Shown: piece by piece, positions 35,076-44,018 of the stretch | Layout of the letters: every line of letters starts with the position of its first letter | How positions within the stretch are numbered: position 1 is the stretch's first letter | Assembly: GCA_017555105.1 (NCBI GenBank) | Contig: JAFZHB010000002.1 | Span: 1 to 64,000, forward strand | DNA: 64,000 nucleotides | Direction: 5' to 3' | DNA from: Alistipes sp. | GTDB taxonomy: Bacteria; Bacteroidota; Bacteroidia; Bacteroidales; Rikenellaceae | Program-made: the position numbers and the translations under genes | The notes under the pieces: model-generated | What the model was told of the DNA's origin: nothing | Databases searched by the model: none | The model's input: the letters and a program-made list of their open reading frames with translations, nothing else

Positions 35076-36758
35076 TTACTTGTTGATCTTAGCCCACGAA
35101 TCCTTGAGCGTCACCGTGCGGTTGAAGACGGGGTGCTCGGGGGTCGAATCGGTGTCGGGGCAGAAGTAACCCACGCGCTCGAACTGTACGGCCTTTCCGA
35201 TCGGCGTCTCGAGCAACGAAGGCTCCAGGTAACCGGTGATCTTCACCAGCGACTCGGGGTTGAGGTTGTCCTCCCAGGTCTTGCCACCCTCCTCGCAACC
35301 CTCGTTCGGGTCTTCGGTCAGGAAGAGCGGGTTGAAGAGGCGTACCTCGGCCTCTACGGCATCCTTGGCTGAAACCCAGTGGATAACACCCTTCACGCGG
35401 CGGCCGTCGCTCGACGAACCCTCGCCCGACATCGGGTCGTAGGTGCAGTGCAGCTCGAGGATGTTGCCCTCGGCATCTTTGATCACCTCCTCACACTTGA
35501 TCAGGTAGGCGTAGCGCAGACGCACCTCGCCACCCGGCTGCAGGCGGAAGAACTTCTTCGGGGGATTCTCCATAAAGTCGTCACGCTCGATGTAGATCAC
35601 CTTCGAGAAGGGTACCTGGCGCGTGCCGGCAGCCTCATCCTCGGGGTTGTTGATCGCCGTGAAGAGCTCGGTCTTGTTCTCGTCGTAGTTCGTGATCACC
35701 ACCTTCAGGGGGTTCAACACGGCCATACGGCGCTCGGCTACCTTATTCAGATCCTCTCTTACGCAGAACTCCAGCTTGCCCAGGTCGATCACATTGTCGC
35801 GCTTGGCCACACCAACCATCTCGGCGAAGTTACGCACCGAAGCAGGGGTGTAACCCTTACGACGCAGGGCGCAGATGGTCGGCATGCGGGGGTCGTCCCA
35901 GCCCATTACGGCGTTCTCCTGCACGAGTTTGAGCAGGCGGCGCTTCGACATCATCGTATAGGTAAGGTTCAGGCGGGCGAACTCATACTGGTGCGAGGGG
36001 TAGATCTCCAGCGCCTCGATGAACCAGTCGTAGAGCGGACGGTGTACATCGAACTCGAGCGTGCAGATCGAGTGGGTGATGCGCTCGATCGAGTCGCACT
36101 GGCCGTGGGCGTAGTCGTACATCGGGTAGATGCACCACTTGTCACCCGTGCGGTGATGCTCGGCGTGGAGGATACGATACATGATCGGGTCGCGGAAGAG
36201 CATGTTGGGGTGTGCCATGTCGATCTTGGCGCGGAGCACCTTCTCGCCATCGGCAAACTCACCGGCCTTCATGCGGGCAAACAGGTCGAGGTTCTCCTCT
36301 ACCGAGCGGTCACGCCACGGCGAGGGTGTACCCGGAACGGATACCGTACCACGGTTCTCGCGGATCTGCTCCTGCGTCTGATCGTCGACATAGGCCAGGC
36401 CCTTCTTAATCAGCTCGACAGCCCAATCGTAGAGCTGGTCGAAGTAGTCCGAGGCGTAACGCTCCAGCGCCCAGTCGAAGCCGAGCCACTGAATGTCACG
36501 CTTGATCGAGTCCACATACTCGGTATCCTCCTTGACGGGGTTCGTGTCGTCGAAGCGCAGGTTGCACTTGCCGCCATACTTCTTGGCCATGCCGAAGTTG
36601 ATGCAGATGCTCTTCGCGTGGCCGATGTGCAGATAGCCGTTCGGCTCGGGCGGGAAGCGGGTCTGAATCTCTTTCTCGCCCTTGGCGATGGAGGCTTCGA
36701 TGATCTCTTCGATGAAGTTGAGCGATTTCTCGCGTGTTTCGGTGGTTTCGATTGCCAT
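35076..36758 (-). CDS. glnS: Glutaminyl-tRNA synthetase
   Basis: Class I synthetase charging tRNA-Gln directly, 560 residues. The HIGH motif is [17 protein letters not shown] and the KMSKS motif is MSKRRLL. The C-terminal beta-barrel anticodon domain is present ([15 protein letters not shown]). Its presence with gltX suggests that Gln-tRNA is made directly, not via GatCAB. Divergent from the SpoU methyltransferase, with a 98-base shared control region. Confidence 0.97.
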   Translation of the reverse strand: MAIETTETREKSLNFIEEIIEASIAKGEKEIQTRFPPEPNGYLHIGHAKSICINFGMAKKYGGKCNLRFDDTNPVKEDTEYVDSIKRDIQWLGFDWALERYASDYFDQLYDWAVELIKKGLAYVDDQTQEQIRENRGTVSVPGTPSPWRDRSVEENLDLFARMKAGEFADGEKVLRAKIDMAHPNMLFRDPIMYRILHAEHHRTGDKWCIYPMYDYAHGQCDSIERITHSICTLEFDVHRPLYDWFIEALEIYPSHQYEFARLNLTYTMMSKRRLLKLVQENAVMGWDDPRMPTICALRRKGYTPASVRNFAEMVGVAKRDNVIDLGKLEFCVREDLNKVAERRMAVLNPLKVVITNYDENKTELFTAINNPEDEAAGTRQVPFSKVIYIERDDFMENPPKKFFRLQPGGEVRLRYAYLIKCEEVIKDAEGNILELHCTYDPMSGEGSSSDGRRVKGVIHWVSAKDAVEAEVRLFNPLFLTEDPNEGCEEGGKTWEDNLNPESLVKITGYLEPSLLETPIGKAVQFERVGYFCPDTDSTPEHPVFNRTVTLKDSWAKINK

Positions 36759-36799
36759 ATTGTTGTATTTATTTGTTTCGTTCTGTACGCTTTGATCGA

Positions 36800-36807
36800 C
36801 AAAAATA
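36800..36807 (-). promoter_or_regulatory. glnS: Probable -7 element for glnS
   Basis: Minus-strand TATTTTTG, 41 bases upstream of the start codon. No clear -33 box. Confidence 0.45.
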
Positions 36808-36829
36808 GGGAAAAGATTTTTATTTTTAT

Positions 36830-36837
36830 TACTTTTG
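36830..36837 (+). promoter_or_regulatory. Probable -7 element for the SpoU methyltransferase gene
   Basis: Plus-strand TACTTTTG, 19 bases before the start codon. -33 not evident. Confidence 0.45.
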
Positions 36838-36856
36838 CGCCGAAGATTTTTCTTGT

Positions 36857-37384
36857 ATGCGAAAAATTACCAACGAAGAGCTGCATCGCCCCTCGGTCGA
36901 GGAGTTTGCAGCAATGGATAAAATGCCCGTCGTGGTGGTACTCGACAATGTGCGCTCGATGCAGAATGTAGGTGCATTTTTCCGCACGGGCGATGCTTTT
37001 GCCGTGGAGCGTATGTTGCTCTGCGGTATTACCGCTACGCCTCCGGCGCGTGATATTCACAAGACGGCACTCGGTGCCGAGCAGACCGTGGCGTGGAGCT
37101 ATCATGCAACGACACTTGAGGCGGTTGAGCAGCTGCGCACGGAGGGCTATACGCTCCTGGCCATTGAGCAGGTGGAGGGGGCAGTGATGCTCGATCAGCT
37201 CGAGGTAGATCCCACGAAACGCTATGCACTGATCTTTGGCAACGAGGTGATGGGCGTGGACCAGGCGGTGGTCGATCGGTGCGACGGAGCGATCGAGATT
37301 CCGCAGATCGGCACCAAGCACTCGATCAATGTCTCGGTATCGGGTGGCGTTGTTTTGTGGGAAATCTTCAAACAACTGAATTAA
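36857..37384 (+). CDS. SpoU/TrmH-family RNA 2'-O-methyltransferase
   Basis: 175-residue SPOUT methyltransferase that modifies a ribose in tRNA or rRNA. It has the three family motifs: motif 1 [20 protein letters not shown], motif 2 [12 protein letters not shown], and motif 3 [18 protein letters not shown]. It lacks an N-terminal substrate-binding extension, so it is a minimal TrmH/TrmL-like enzyme. The exact site is not predictable from sequence. panB follows 39 bases downstream across an AT-rich repeat. Confidence 0.9.
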   Translation: MRKITNEELHRPSVEEFAAMDKMPVVVVLDNVRSMQNVGAFFRTGDAFAVERMLLCGITATPPARDIHKTALGAEQTVAWSYHATTLEAVEQLRTEGYTLLAIEQVEGAVMLDQLEVDPTKRYALIFGNEVMGVDQAVVDRCDGAIEIPQIGTKHSINVSVSGGVVLWEIFKQLN

Positions 37385-37420
37385 TTTTACATTTTGAATT
37401 CTACATTTTGAATTGATAAT
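37384..37420. repeat. AT-rich dispersed repeat, copy 3
   Basis: Two tandem units of ACATTTTGAATT (ATTTTACATTTTGAATTC, then TACATTTTGAATTG). It fills the gap between the methyltransferase stop and the panB start, ending four bases before the panB ATG. Confidence 0.6.
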
Positions 37421-37423
37421 ACT

Positions 37424-38239
37424 ATGTCGGTAGAGAGTAAAGTGCGCAGCGTGACTACAGCTACGCTGGCAAAGATGAAGCACGACGGCGAGAAGATTGC
37501 GATGCTCACCGCCTATGATTTTACGATGGCAAAGATCGTCGATGGTGCAGGTATCGACCTGATTTTGGTGGGCGATTCGGCTGCCAATGTGATGGCAGGT
37601 CATACGACCACGCTCCCCATCACGCTCGATGAGATTATCTACCACGCCTCGTCGGTTGTACGCGGTGTGGAGCGCGCCTTTGTGGTGGTGGATATGCCTT
37701 TTGGTACCTGCAGTGGCGACGAGAAGACGGCGCTCGATGCAGCGATCCGCATCATGAAGGAGACCGGTGCCGATGGTGTGAAGATCGAGGGTGGCGAGGA
37801 GATGTTGCCCTGCATCAAGAAGGTGTTGGCTGCCGGTATTCCGGTGATGGGTCACCTGGGTCTCACTCCGCAGTCGATCCACCAACTGGGTGGCTATGGA
37901 CTGCGTGCCAAGGAGGAGGCCGAGGCTGCGAAGCTGTTGCACGATGCGCAGCTGTTGAGCGAGGCCGGCTGCTTTGGCCTGGTGATGGAGAAGATTCCGG
38001 CAGCTCTGGCCGAGCGCGTTACGAAGTCGGTGGCCATTCCGACGATCGGTATTGGCGCCGGTGCGGGCTGCAATGGCCAGGTGCTGGTGGTGCACGATAT
38101 GCTCGGTATGAACAAGGGCTTTAAGCCGAAGTTCCTGCGCCAGTATGCCGACCTGCATACGATCATGACCGAGGCGATCGGTCGCTATGTGGGCGATGTG
38201 AAGGAGGGCTCGTTCCCGAACGCCGCAGAGCAGTACTAA
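37424..38239 (+). CDS. panB: 3-methyl-2-oxobutanoate hydroxymethyltransferase
   Basis: First step of pantothenate synthesis: adds a hydroxymethyl group from methylene-THF to ketoisovalerate. 271 residues, normal. Motifs are MLTAYDFTMAKIVDGAGIDLILVGDS, the metal-binding VVVDMPFG, and DGVKIEGGEE, then IPTIGIGAGAGCNGQVLV. panC and panD are not adjacent. Followed by a terminator hairpin. Confidence 0.97.
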   Translation: MSVESKVRSVTTATLAKMKHDGEKIAMLTAYDFTMAKIVDGAGIDLILVGDSAANVMAGHTTTLPITLDEIIYHASSVVRGVERAFVVVDMPFGTCSGDEKTALDAAIRIMKETGADGVKIEGGEEMLPCIKKVLAAGIPVMGHLGLTPQSIHQLGGYGLRAKEEAEAAKLLHDAQLLSEAGCFGLVMEKIPAALAERVTKSVAIPTIGIGAGAGCNGQVLVVHDMLGMNKGFKPKFLRQYADLHTIMTEAIGRYVGDVKEGSFPNAAEQY

Positions 38240-38260
38240 ACAACTCCGTGAACGATTTTT

Positions 38261-38315
38261 AAGGGCTACCAAAGGCAGTGCGAGAACGCCTTGGTGGCCC
38301 TTTCCGTTTTATACG
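38261..38315 (+). terminator. Probable terminator of panB
   Basis: AAGGGCTACCAAAGGC pairs imperfectly with GCCTTGGTGGCCCTT (38288-38302), followed by TTCCGTTTTAT. The stem is long with a bulge. Confidence 0.65.
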
Positions 38316-38370
38316 TGGTTGTTATTTGGGAAAAAAGTTGTTCGATATCGCTCGAATACTCTTTTTTTTA

Positions 38371-38378
38371 TACCTTTG
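38371..38378 (+). promoter_or_regulatory. Probable -7 element for the BASS-type transporter
   Basis: TACCTTTG, 5 bases before the ATG at 38384, implying a near-leaderless transcript if used. -33 not clear. Confidence 0.4.
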
Positions 38379-38383
38379 TGTTC

Positions 38384-39361
38384 ATGAATACATTTGTCGA
38401 AATTTTGCGTCGTTGGACCCTGCCGATTGCCATGGTAGCCGGTGCTGCGGCCTACTTTATTTTTACAGCCATTCCCTGGCCTGATGGCACCTACCGTTTG
38501 GCCGAAGAGGCGCTGGGCTTTATTCAGCCCATCCTGCTCTTCTCGATGCTCTTCCTCTCGTTCTGCAAGATTCGTGTGAGCGACCTGAAGTTCAAGCCTT
38601 GGTTCTGGTGGTTGCTGCTGATCCAGGTGGTCGTGTTTGCCTTTTTTGCGCTGTTGCTGTGGCTCTTCCCCGACCATCCGGCGCGTGTACTGATCGAGTG
38701 CGCCATGCTCTGCTTCCTCTGCCCTACAGCTGCGGCAGCAGTGGTTTTTACCGCCAAGTTGGGTGGTAGCGCAGCGTCGGTGACGACCTATATCCTGCTG
38801 GTCAACTTCGTGGTGGCCATCCTGGCACCCCTCGTGCTGCCGTTGGTGCACCCCATGGAGGGTGTCTCGTTCCTGCCCGCCTTTTGGACGATCAGCTCGC
38901 GCATCTTCCCCGTCTTGATTCTGCCGCTCTTTGCTGCCGTGACCCTCAAGAAGGTTTGGCCGAAGTTGCATCAAATTTTTGCCTCGTCGAAGGATGCTGC
39001 CTTCTACCTGTGGGTCTGCACCTTGACCTCGGCCATTGTCGTTACGACGAAGAGTTTGGTGCACGACGAGTCGCCCCTCTTCTATCAGGTGCTCATCGCA
39101 CTGATCGCCCTCGGAACCTGCATGTTGCAGTTCTGGATCGGTCGCAGAATCGGTGTTCGCTATGGTGAGCAGGTGGTAGGAGGTCAGGCACTGGGGCAGA
39201 AGAATAATGTCTTCATTATCTGGCTCGGCTACACCTTCCTGTCGCCCATCACGGCGCTTTCGGGTGGATTCTTCGCTATTGCGCAGAATATCGTGAATAG
39301 CTACCTTCTGTATAAGAAGGAGCGAAAGGAGGCCCAATTGAACGCTGAAAGTCAAAAATAA
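38384..39361 (+). CDS. Bile acid:sodium symporter-family membrane transporter
   Basis: 325-residue integral membrane protein with nine or ten hydrophobic helices, resembling the BASS/BART superfamily. A core segment is FLCPTAAAAVVFTAKLGGSAASVTTYILLVNF, seen in pieces, and a later GQKNNVFIIWLGYTFLSPITAL corresponds to the crossover helices. Start placed at 38384 (MNTFVEILRRWTLPIAM), since the upstream in-frame extension carries the -7 element. The substrate is unknown; in gut Bacteroidales bile acids or organic anions are both plausible. It lies eight bases before the Fe-S gene. Confidence 0.8.
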   Translation: MNTFVEILRRWTLPIAMVAGAAAYFIFTAIPWPDGTYRLAEEALGFIQPILLFSMLFLSFCKIRVSDLKFKPWFWWLLLIQVVVFAFFALLLWLFPDHPARVLIECAMLCFLCPTAAAAVVFTAKLGGSAASVTTYILLVNFVVAILAPLVLPLVHPMEGVSFLPAFWTISSRIFPVLILPLFAAVTLKKVWPKLHQIFASSKDAAFYLWVCTLTSAIVVTTKSLVHDESPLFYQVLIALIALGTCMLQFWIGRRIGVRYGEQVVGGQALGQKNNVFIIWLGYTFLSPITALSGGFFAIAQNIVNSYLLYKKERKEAQLNAESQK

Positions 39362-39369
39362 TCCGCTCT

Positions 39370-40857
39370 ATGAATATCTATCGTAAATGTCGAACGGCCG
39401 TAGCACTGCTCTTTTTTGCAGCGCTGCTGCTTCTGTTCCTGGACTTTTCGGGGGTAGCACATCGCTTCCTGGGGTGGTTGGCTGCCGTGCAGCTGCTGCC
39501 TGCTATTTTGGCGGTCAATGTCGGGGTGGTGGTGGCTCTGGTGCTGCTTACCTTGATTTTTGGTCGTCTCTATTGCTCAGTGATCTGTCCGCTGGGTGTG
39601 ATGCAGGATGGTTTTGCCCGCTTGGGTCTGCGCAGCAAGAAGAACCGTTACGCTTACTCGAAACCTAAGACGGTGTTGCGCGTGGGTGTCTTTGTGCTTT
39701 TTGTGGTGCTGCTCGTTGGTGGGGTGGGGTCGCTCTTTACGCTGTTGGCCCCCTATAGCGCCTTTGGCCGCATTGTGACGAACCTCTTGCAGCCGATCTG
39801 GATGGGTGTGAATAACCTCCTGGCTGCTGTGGCTGCCCATTTCGATAGTTATGCCTTCTATGCCGTGGAGGTGTGGTGGCGTGGTGCTGCCTCGTTGGCT
39901 ACGGCGCTGGTGACGCTCGTTGTGGTGGGCTGGTTGGCGTGGCGTGGTGGCCGTACCTGGTGTAATACGATCTGCCCGGTGGGTACGCTCCTGGGCTTTA
40001 TCTCGCGTTTTGCGTTGCTGCGTCCCGTGATCGATACGACGAAGTGTAATGGCTGCGGACGCTGTGCCCGTAACTGCAAATCGGCCTGCATCGACCCGAA
40101 GCACCACACGATCGATATGAGCCGCTGCGTGGTCTGCTTTGATTGCCTCGACAGTTGCAAGCAGGGCGCAATCAGCTATCGTCGCCCGAAGGTGCAGTCG
40201 GCTGAGGTGGCCGAGCCGGTAAGCGAGAAGCGTGGCGGCATGTCGCGCCGAGCCTTCCTGGCTGTAACGGCTACGCTGGCTGCTACGACGGCTGCCGAGG
40301 CGAAGCGTCAAAAAGTAGATGGCGGTCTGGCCACGATCCTTGATAAGAAGGCTCCCCACCGCCAGCAGCCGATCGTGCCTGCGGGTGCGCTCTCGCTGCG
40401 CCACCTGACGCAGCACTGCACAGCGTGCCAACTCTGCATCTCGGCTTGTCCGAACGGGGTGTTGCGCCCTGCGCAGGGGGTGATGCGCCTGCTGCAGCCC
40501 GAGATGGGGTATGAGCGTGGCTACTGCCGTCCGGAGTGTACGCGCTGTGCCGATGTCTGTCCGACCAATGCCATTCAGCCAATCACGCGCGAGGAGAAGT
40601 CCTCGACGCGCATCGGTCGTGCCGTTTGGGTTCGTGAGAACTGCCTTCCTGCAACGGAGGGTGTGCAGTGCGATAACTGTGCTCGCCATTGTCCTACGGG
40701 TGCGATCCGCATGGTCGAGCAGGCCGAGGGTGGACGGAAGATTCCCGCAGTGGATCGCATGAAGTGCATCGGTTGTGGTGCGTGTGAACATCTCTGCCCG
40801 GCGCGTCCGTTCAGCGCCATCTATGTGGAGGGTCTTGATGAACATGAACAGATCTAA
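39370..40857 (+). CDS. NapH-like membrane iron-sulfur protein fused to a polyferredoxin
   Basis: 495 residues. The N-terminal ~220 residues are NapH/NosR-like, with four or five helices and cytoplasmic motifs YCSVICPLGVMQD and WCNTICPVGTL. Two 4Fe-4S sites follow (CNGCGRCARNC, CVVCFDCLDSC). At residues 291-312 is a twin-arginine-like stretch (MSRRAFLAVTATLAATTA), followed by four more clusters (CTACQLCISAC, CTRCADVC, CDNCARHC, CIGCGACEHLC). It looks like a NapH-type quinol oxidase joined to a NapG/MauM-type exported ferredoxin. The next gene is a Tat-type Fe-S aldo/keto reductase, probably its redox partner. Confidence 0.82.
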   Translation: MNIYRKCRTAVALLFFAALLLLFLDFSGVAHRFLGWLAAVQLLPAILAVNVGVVVALVLLTLIFGRLYCSVICPLGVMQDGFARLGLRSKKNRYAYSKPKTVLRVGVFVLFVVLLVGGVGSLFTLLAPYSAFGRIVTNLLQPIWMGVNNLLAAVAAHFDSYAFYAVEVWWRGAASLATALVTLVVVGWLAWRGGRTWCNTICPVGTLLGFISRFALLRPVIDTTKCNGCGRCARNCKSACIDPKHHTIDMSRCVVCFDCLDSCKQGAISYRRPKVQSAEVAEPVSEKRGGMSRRAFLAVTATLAATTAAEAKRQKVDGGLATILDKKAPHRQQPIVPAGALSLRHLTQHCTACQLCISACPNGVLRPAQGVMRLLQPEMGYERGYCRPECTRCADVCPTNAIQPITREEKSSTRIGRAVWVRENCLPATEGVQCDNCARHCPTGAIRMVEQAEGGRKIPAVDRMKCIGCGACEHLCPARPFSAIYVEGLDEHEQI

Positions 40858-40869
40858 GGAGTGAGTACT

Positions 40870-42264
40870 ATGCAGACAAAAGATAAAAAGGAGATTTCGC
40901 GCCGCGAATTCCTCAAACGCCTGGGTTTGGGTGGCGTGGTGACGACGGCCGCATTGGCCGGTTGTGCCCCTCGTAAGGGCGAAGATCGGCCTGCATCGGT
41001 AGCCGAGCCGGATCCTGCACAGATGACCTATCGCGTGACGCCCACGACGGGTGACCGCGTCTCGTTGCTGGGCTATGGTTGCATGCGTTGGCCACAGGTC
41101 GATCCGCGCGATCGCAACTCGCCGATGGATCAGGAGCAGGTCAACCGCCTGGTCGATTACGCCATCGAACACGGTGTAAACTATTTCGATACGGCTCCCG
41201 TTTATGGACGCGGACTCTCGGAGCGCGTGACGGGCAATGCCCTGAAGCGCCATCCGCGCGAGAAGTTCTACATCGCCACGAAACTTTCGAATACGCGCGA
41301 TTTCTCGCGTGAAGCGGCGATGGCTATGTATCGCAAGTCGTTCGAGGAGTTGCAAGTTGATTACATCGACTACTACCTCCTGCACTCGATTGGTGGTGGT
41401 GAGGGTATTCCGACTGTGCGTAAGCGATTCTTCGATAACGGTATGCTCGACTTTCTGCTCGAGGAGCGTAAGGCGGGTCGTATCCGCAACCTCGGCTTCT
41501 CCTACCACGGTGATATCCGCGCCTTCGACTACCTGCTCTCGCTCCACGATGAGATTCGCTGGGACTTTGTGCAGATTCAGCTCAACTATGTCGATTGGAA
41601 GCACGCAGCAGAGCAGAATAGTCGCAATACGAATGCCGAGTACCTCTATGCCGAGCTCTCGAAGCGTAATATCCCGTCGGTGATTATGGAACCGCTCCTG
41701 GGTGGTCGTCTCGCCTCGCTGAACCATCACCTCACAGAGCGTATGCAGCGCCTGCGCCCCGAGGAGAGCATCGCTTCGTGGGCATTCCGTTTTGCCGGTA
41801 CGCCGCCGCAGGTGCTGACGGTGTTGAGTGGCATGACCTATATGGAGCACCTGCAGGATAACCTGCGCACCTACTCGCCCCTCGAGCCCTGCACGGAGGA
41901 GGAATTGGTGATGCTGGAGGATACGGCCAAGCTCTACCTGCGCTATCCGCTCATTAAGTGCACGAACTGCCAATACTGTATGCCCTGTCCCTATGGGTTG
42001 GATATCCCGGGCATCTTCCTGCATTATAATAAATGTATCAACGAGGGCAATGTCTCCGCCTCGTCGGGCGATGCCGACTACCGCCGTGCTCGCCGCGCCT
42101 TCCTGGTGGGGTATGATCGCTCGGTGCCGAAGCTGCGCCAGGCAGCACGCTGCATCGGTTGTGGCGAGTGTGTGGAGCACTGTCCGCAGTCGATCAAGAT
42201 CCCGCAGCAGCTGCAGCGCATCGATGCCTATGTGGAGGCGTTGAAGCAGGAGACAGAGTTCTAA
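40870..42264 (+). CDS. Tat-exported lipoprotein aldo/keto reductase with iron-sulfur clusters
   Basis: 464 residues from the ATG at 40870 (a GTG at 40861 is also possible). The N-terminus has a twin-arginine signal (ISRREFLKRLGL) ending in a lipobox (LAGC, Cys32). The middle is an aldo/keto reductase barrel with the active-site region NYFDTAPVYGRG and YIDYYLLHSIGG. The C-terminus carries two cluster motifs: CTNCQYCMPCPYGLDIP and CIGCGECVEHCP. Folded export and Fe-S tail suggest electron delivery by the upstream ferredoxin instead of NADPH, by inference. Substrate unknown. Confidence 0.87.
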   Translation: MQTKDKKEISRREFLKRLGLGGVVTTAALAGCAPRKGEDRPASVAEPDPAQMTYRVTPTTGDRVSLLGYGCMRWPQVDPRDRNSPMDQEQVNRLVDYAIEHGVNYFDTAPVYGRGLSERVTGNALKRHPREKFYIATKLSNTRDFSREAAMAMYRKSFEELQVDYIDYYLLHSIGGGEGIPTVRKRFFDNGMLDFLLEERKAGRIRNLGFSYHGDIRAFDYLLSLHDEIRWDFVQIQLNYVDWKHAAEQNSRNTNAEYLYAELSKRNIPSVIMEPLLGGRLASLNHHLTERMQRLRPEESIASWAFRFAGTPPQVLTVLSGMTYMEHLQDNLRTYSPLEPCTEEELVMLEDTAKLYLRYPLIKCTNCQYCMPCPYGLDIPGIFLHYNKCINEGNVSASSGDADYRRARRAFLVGYDRSVPKLRQAARCIGCGECVEHCPQSIKIPQQLQRIDAYVEALKQETEF

Positions 42265-42289
42265 AACATCTTTTATAAACCCTTTTCGG

Positions 42290-42323
42290 CACGCATCGTA
42301 CCTTACTTGAGGTGCGATGCGTG
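42290..42323 (+). terminator. Hairpin after the aldo/keto reductase gene
   Basis: 13-bp stem (42290-42302 with 42311-42323, one G-U pair) and an eight-base loop. There is no clear U tract directly after, so termination here is likely but not certain. Confidence 0.5.
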
Positions 42324-42395
42324 TTGTGATGAAAAAATGTGATAATTTTTTTTCGTTGTGAGGGTGTTCTGTTAGGTTTTTTGAAAAAAAATAAT

Positions 42396-42403
42396 TACTT
42401 TTG
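42396..42403 (+). promoter_or_regulatory. guaB: Probable -7 element for guaB
   Basis: TACTTTTG, 24 bases before the guaB ATG. A TTTG lies only 12 bases upstream; a weak TTA is at about 21 bases. Confidence 0.5.
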
Positions 42404-42427
42404 CAGGCAACAAAAAACCATTTCATT

Positions 42428-43906
42428 ATGTCCTTTATTAATGAAAGGGTACAGCCCGAAGGCCTGACCTTCGACGATGTGTTGCTCGTACCCGCCTTTT
42501 CCGAAGTGTTGCCGCGAGAGGTGCAGTTGCAGACCCGATTCTCGCGTAATATCCGATTGAACATTCCCATCGTCTCGGCGGCGATGGATACCGTGACTGA
42601 GGCTCCGCTGGCCATTGCATTGGCACGCGAGGGTGGTATCGGTGTGATCCACAAGAATATGTCGATTGCGGATCAGGCTGCTCATGTGCGTCGCGTGAAG
42701 CGCGCCGAGAACGGCATGATCTATGATCCGGTTACTATTCTGAAGGAGGCTACCGTGGCCGATGCGCTCGACCTGATGCGTGAGAATAAGATCGGTGGTA
42801 TTCCAGTAGTGGATGCCGAGCAGAAGCTGATCGGTATTGTGACGAACCGCGACCTGCGTTTCCAGCGCGACATGACGCGCCTGATTGGCGATGTGATGAC
42901 GCCGCGTGAGCGCCTGGTGACGACCCACTCGACCGAGTTGGAGACGGCCAAGGATGTCTTGCTGAACTCGAAGATCGAGAAGTTGCCCGTGGTGGATGAC
43001 GAGGATCGTCTGGTTGGTCTGATCACCTACAAGGATATCACGAAGATTCAGGATCACCCCAATGCTTGCAAGGATGCCAAGGGGCGTCTGCGTGTAGCTG
43101 CGGGTGTGGGTATCACGGACGATGCGCTGGTGCGTGTACGCGCTTTGGTGGCAGAGGGTGTTGATGCGGTTGTGCTCGACTCGGCTCACGGCCACTCGGC
43201 GAACATCGCCAAGAAGCTGCGCGAGATTAAGGCCGAGTTCCCCGAGTTGGATGTGGTAGCAGGTAACATCGCTACAGCCGAGGCTGCCAAGTTCCTCATC
43301 GAGGCTGGTGCTGACGGTATCAAGGTGGGTATCGGTCCGGGTTCGATCTGTACGACGCGTATCATCGCAGGTGTAGGTGTGCCGCAGCTTTCGGCAATCT
43401 ATGCAGCGGCTACGGAGGCCAAGAAGGCCGGTGTGCCGGTGATTGCTGACGGTGGTTTGCGCTACTCGGGTGACATCGTGAAGGCGTTGGCTGCCGGTGG
43501 TGACTCGGTGATGGTGGGTTCGATGTTTGCCGGTACGGAGGAGGCTCCGGGTGAGACAATCATCTTTAACGGCCGTAAGTTTAAGTCCTATCGCGGTATG
43601 GGCTCGATCGACGCCATGAAGGCCGGTTCGGCCGATCGCTACTTCCAGAAGGGTTGCGAGGGTAATATCAACAAGCTCGTTCCGGAGGGTATCGTAGCGC
43701 GTGTGCCCTACAAGGGTCTTTTGAGCGAGACGGTATTCCAGCTCATCGGTGGTCTGCGTTCAGGTATGGGTTATTGCGGTGCGAAGGATATTCCTGCACT
43801 GCAGACGGCTCAGTTCATCCGCATTACGGCTTCGGGTATGCAGGAGAGTCACCCGCATGATGTGGCCATCACGCGTGAGGCTCCGAACTATTCGAGCGAA
43901 CGATAA
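42428..43906 (+). CDS. guaB: Inosine-5'-monophosphate dehydrogenase
   Basis: Oxidises IMP to XMP with NAD, the committed step to GMP. 492 residues from the ATG at 42428 ([21 protein letters not shown]); a TTG-initiated longer frame includes the -7 element and is unlikely. Two CBS domains lie at about residues 95-205. The catalytic Cys loop is [12 protein letters not shown], and the flap region is [11 protein letters not shown]. guaA follows after 112 bases that hold an unusual foldable sequence. Confidence 0.97.
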   Translation: MSFINERVQPEGLTFDDVLLVPAFSEVLPREVQLQTRFSRNIRLNIPIVSAAMDTVTEAPLAIALAREGGIGVIHKNMSIADQAAHVRRVKRAENGMIYDPVTILKEATVADALDLMRENKIGGIPVVDAEQKLIGIVTNRDLRFQRDMTRLIGDVMTPRERLVTTHSTELETAKDVLLNSKIEKLPVVDDEDRLVGLITYKDITKIQDHPNACKDAKGRLRVAAGVGITDDALVRVRALVAEGVDAVVLDSAHGHSANIAKKLREIKAEFPELDVVAGNIATAEAAKFLIEAGADGIKVGIGPGSICTTRIIAGVGVPQLSAIYAAATEAKKAGVPVIADGGLRYSGDIVKALAAGGDSVMVGSMFAGTEEAPGETIIFNGRKFKSYRGMGSIDAMKAGSADRYFQKGCEGNINKLVPEGIVARVPYKGLLSETVFQLIGGLRSGMGYCGAKDIPALQTAQFIRITASGMQESHPHDVAITREAPNYSSER

Positions 43907-43930
43907 AATTTGATCCATGAGATAACCGCA

Positions 43931-43985
43931 TTCAGCTCACTCAAACGCGTCTTTCGGGGCGGGTGTGTGAGCTGAACGCGTTTTT
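43931..43985 (+). promoter_or_regulatory. Pseudoknot-capable sequence between guaB and guaA
   Basis: A perfect 10-bp stem (43931-43940 with 43967-43976) and a perfect 7-bp stem (43943-43949 with 43977-43983) cross each other in the order of an H-type pseudoknot, with zero bases between the two 3' arms and five T at the end. It may be the guaB terminator or a guaA leader element. Confidence 0.6.
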
Positions 43986-44018
43986 ATGAAGTGATAACTG
44001 TTAAAATTTTCAAGCAAT

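Noticed and set aside
39577..42654. 1025-codon minus-strand open frame opposite the Fe-S and aldo/keto reductase genes
   Set aside because: The plus strand encodes two proteins with clear cluster motifs here. The antisense product is rich in His, Arg, Leu and Gln without domains, as expected from mirrored codon bias in GC-rich DNA.
43931..43985. Known purine or guanidine riboswitch before guaA
   Set aside because: I could not find the conserved purine-aptamer loop blocks or guanidine motifs; only the crossing helices are supported.
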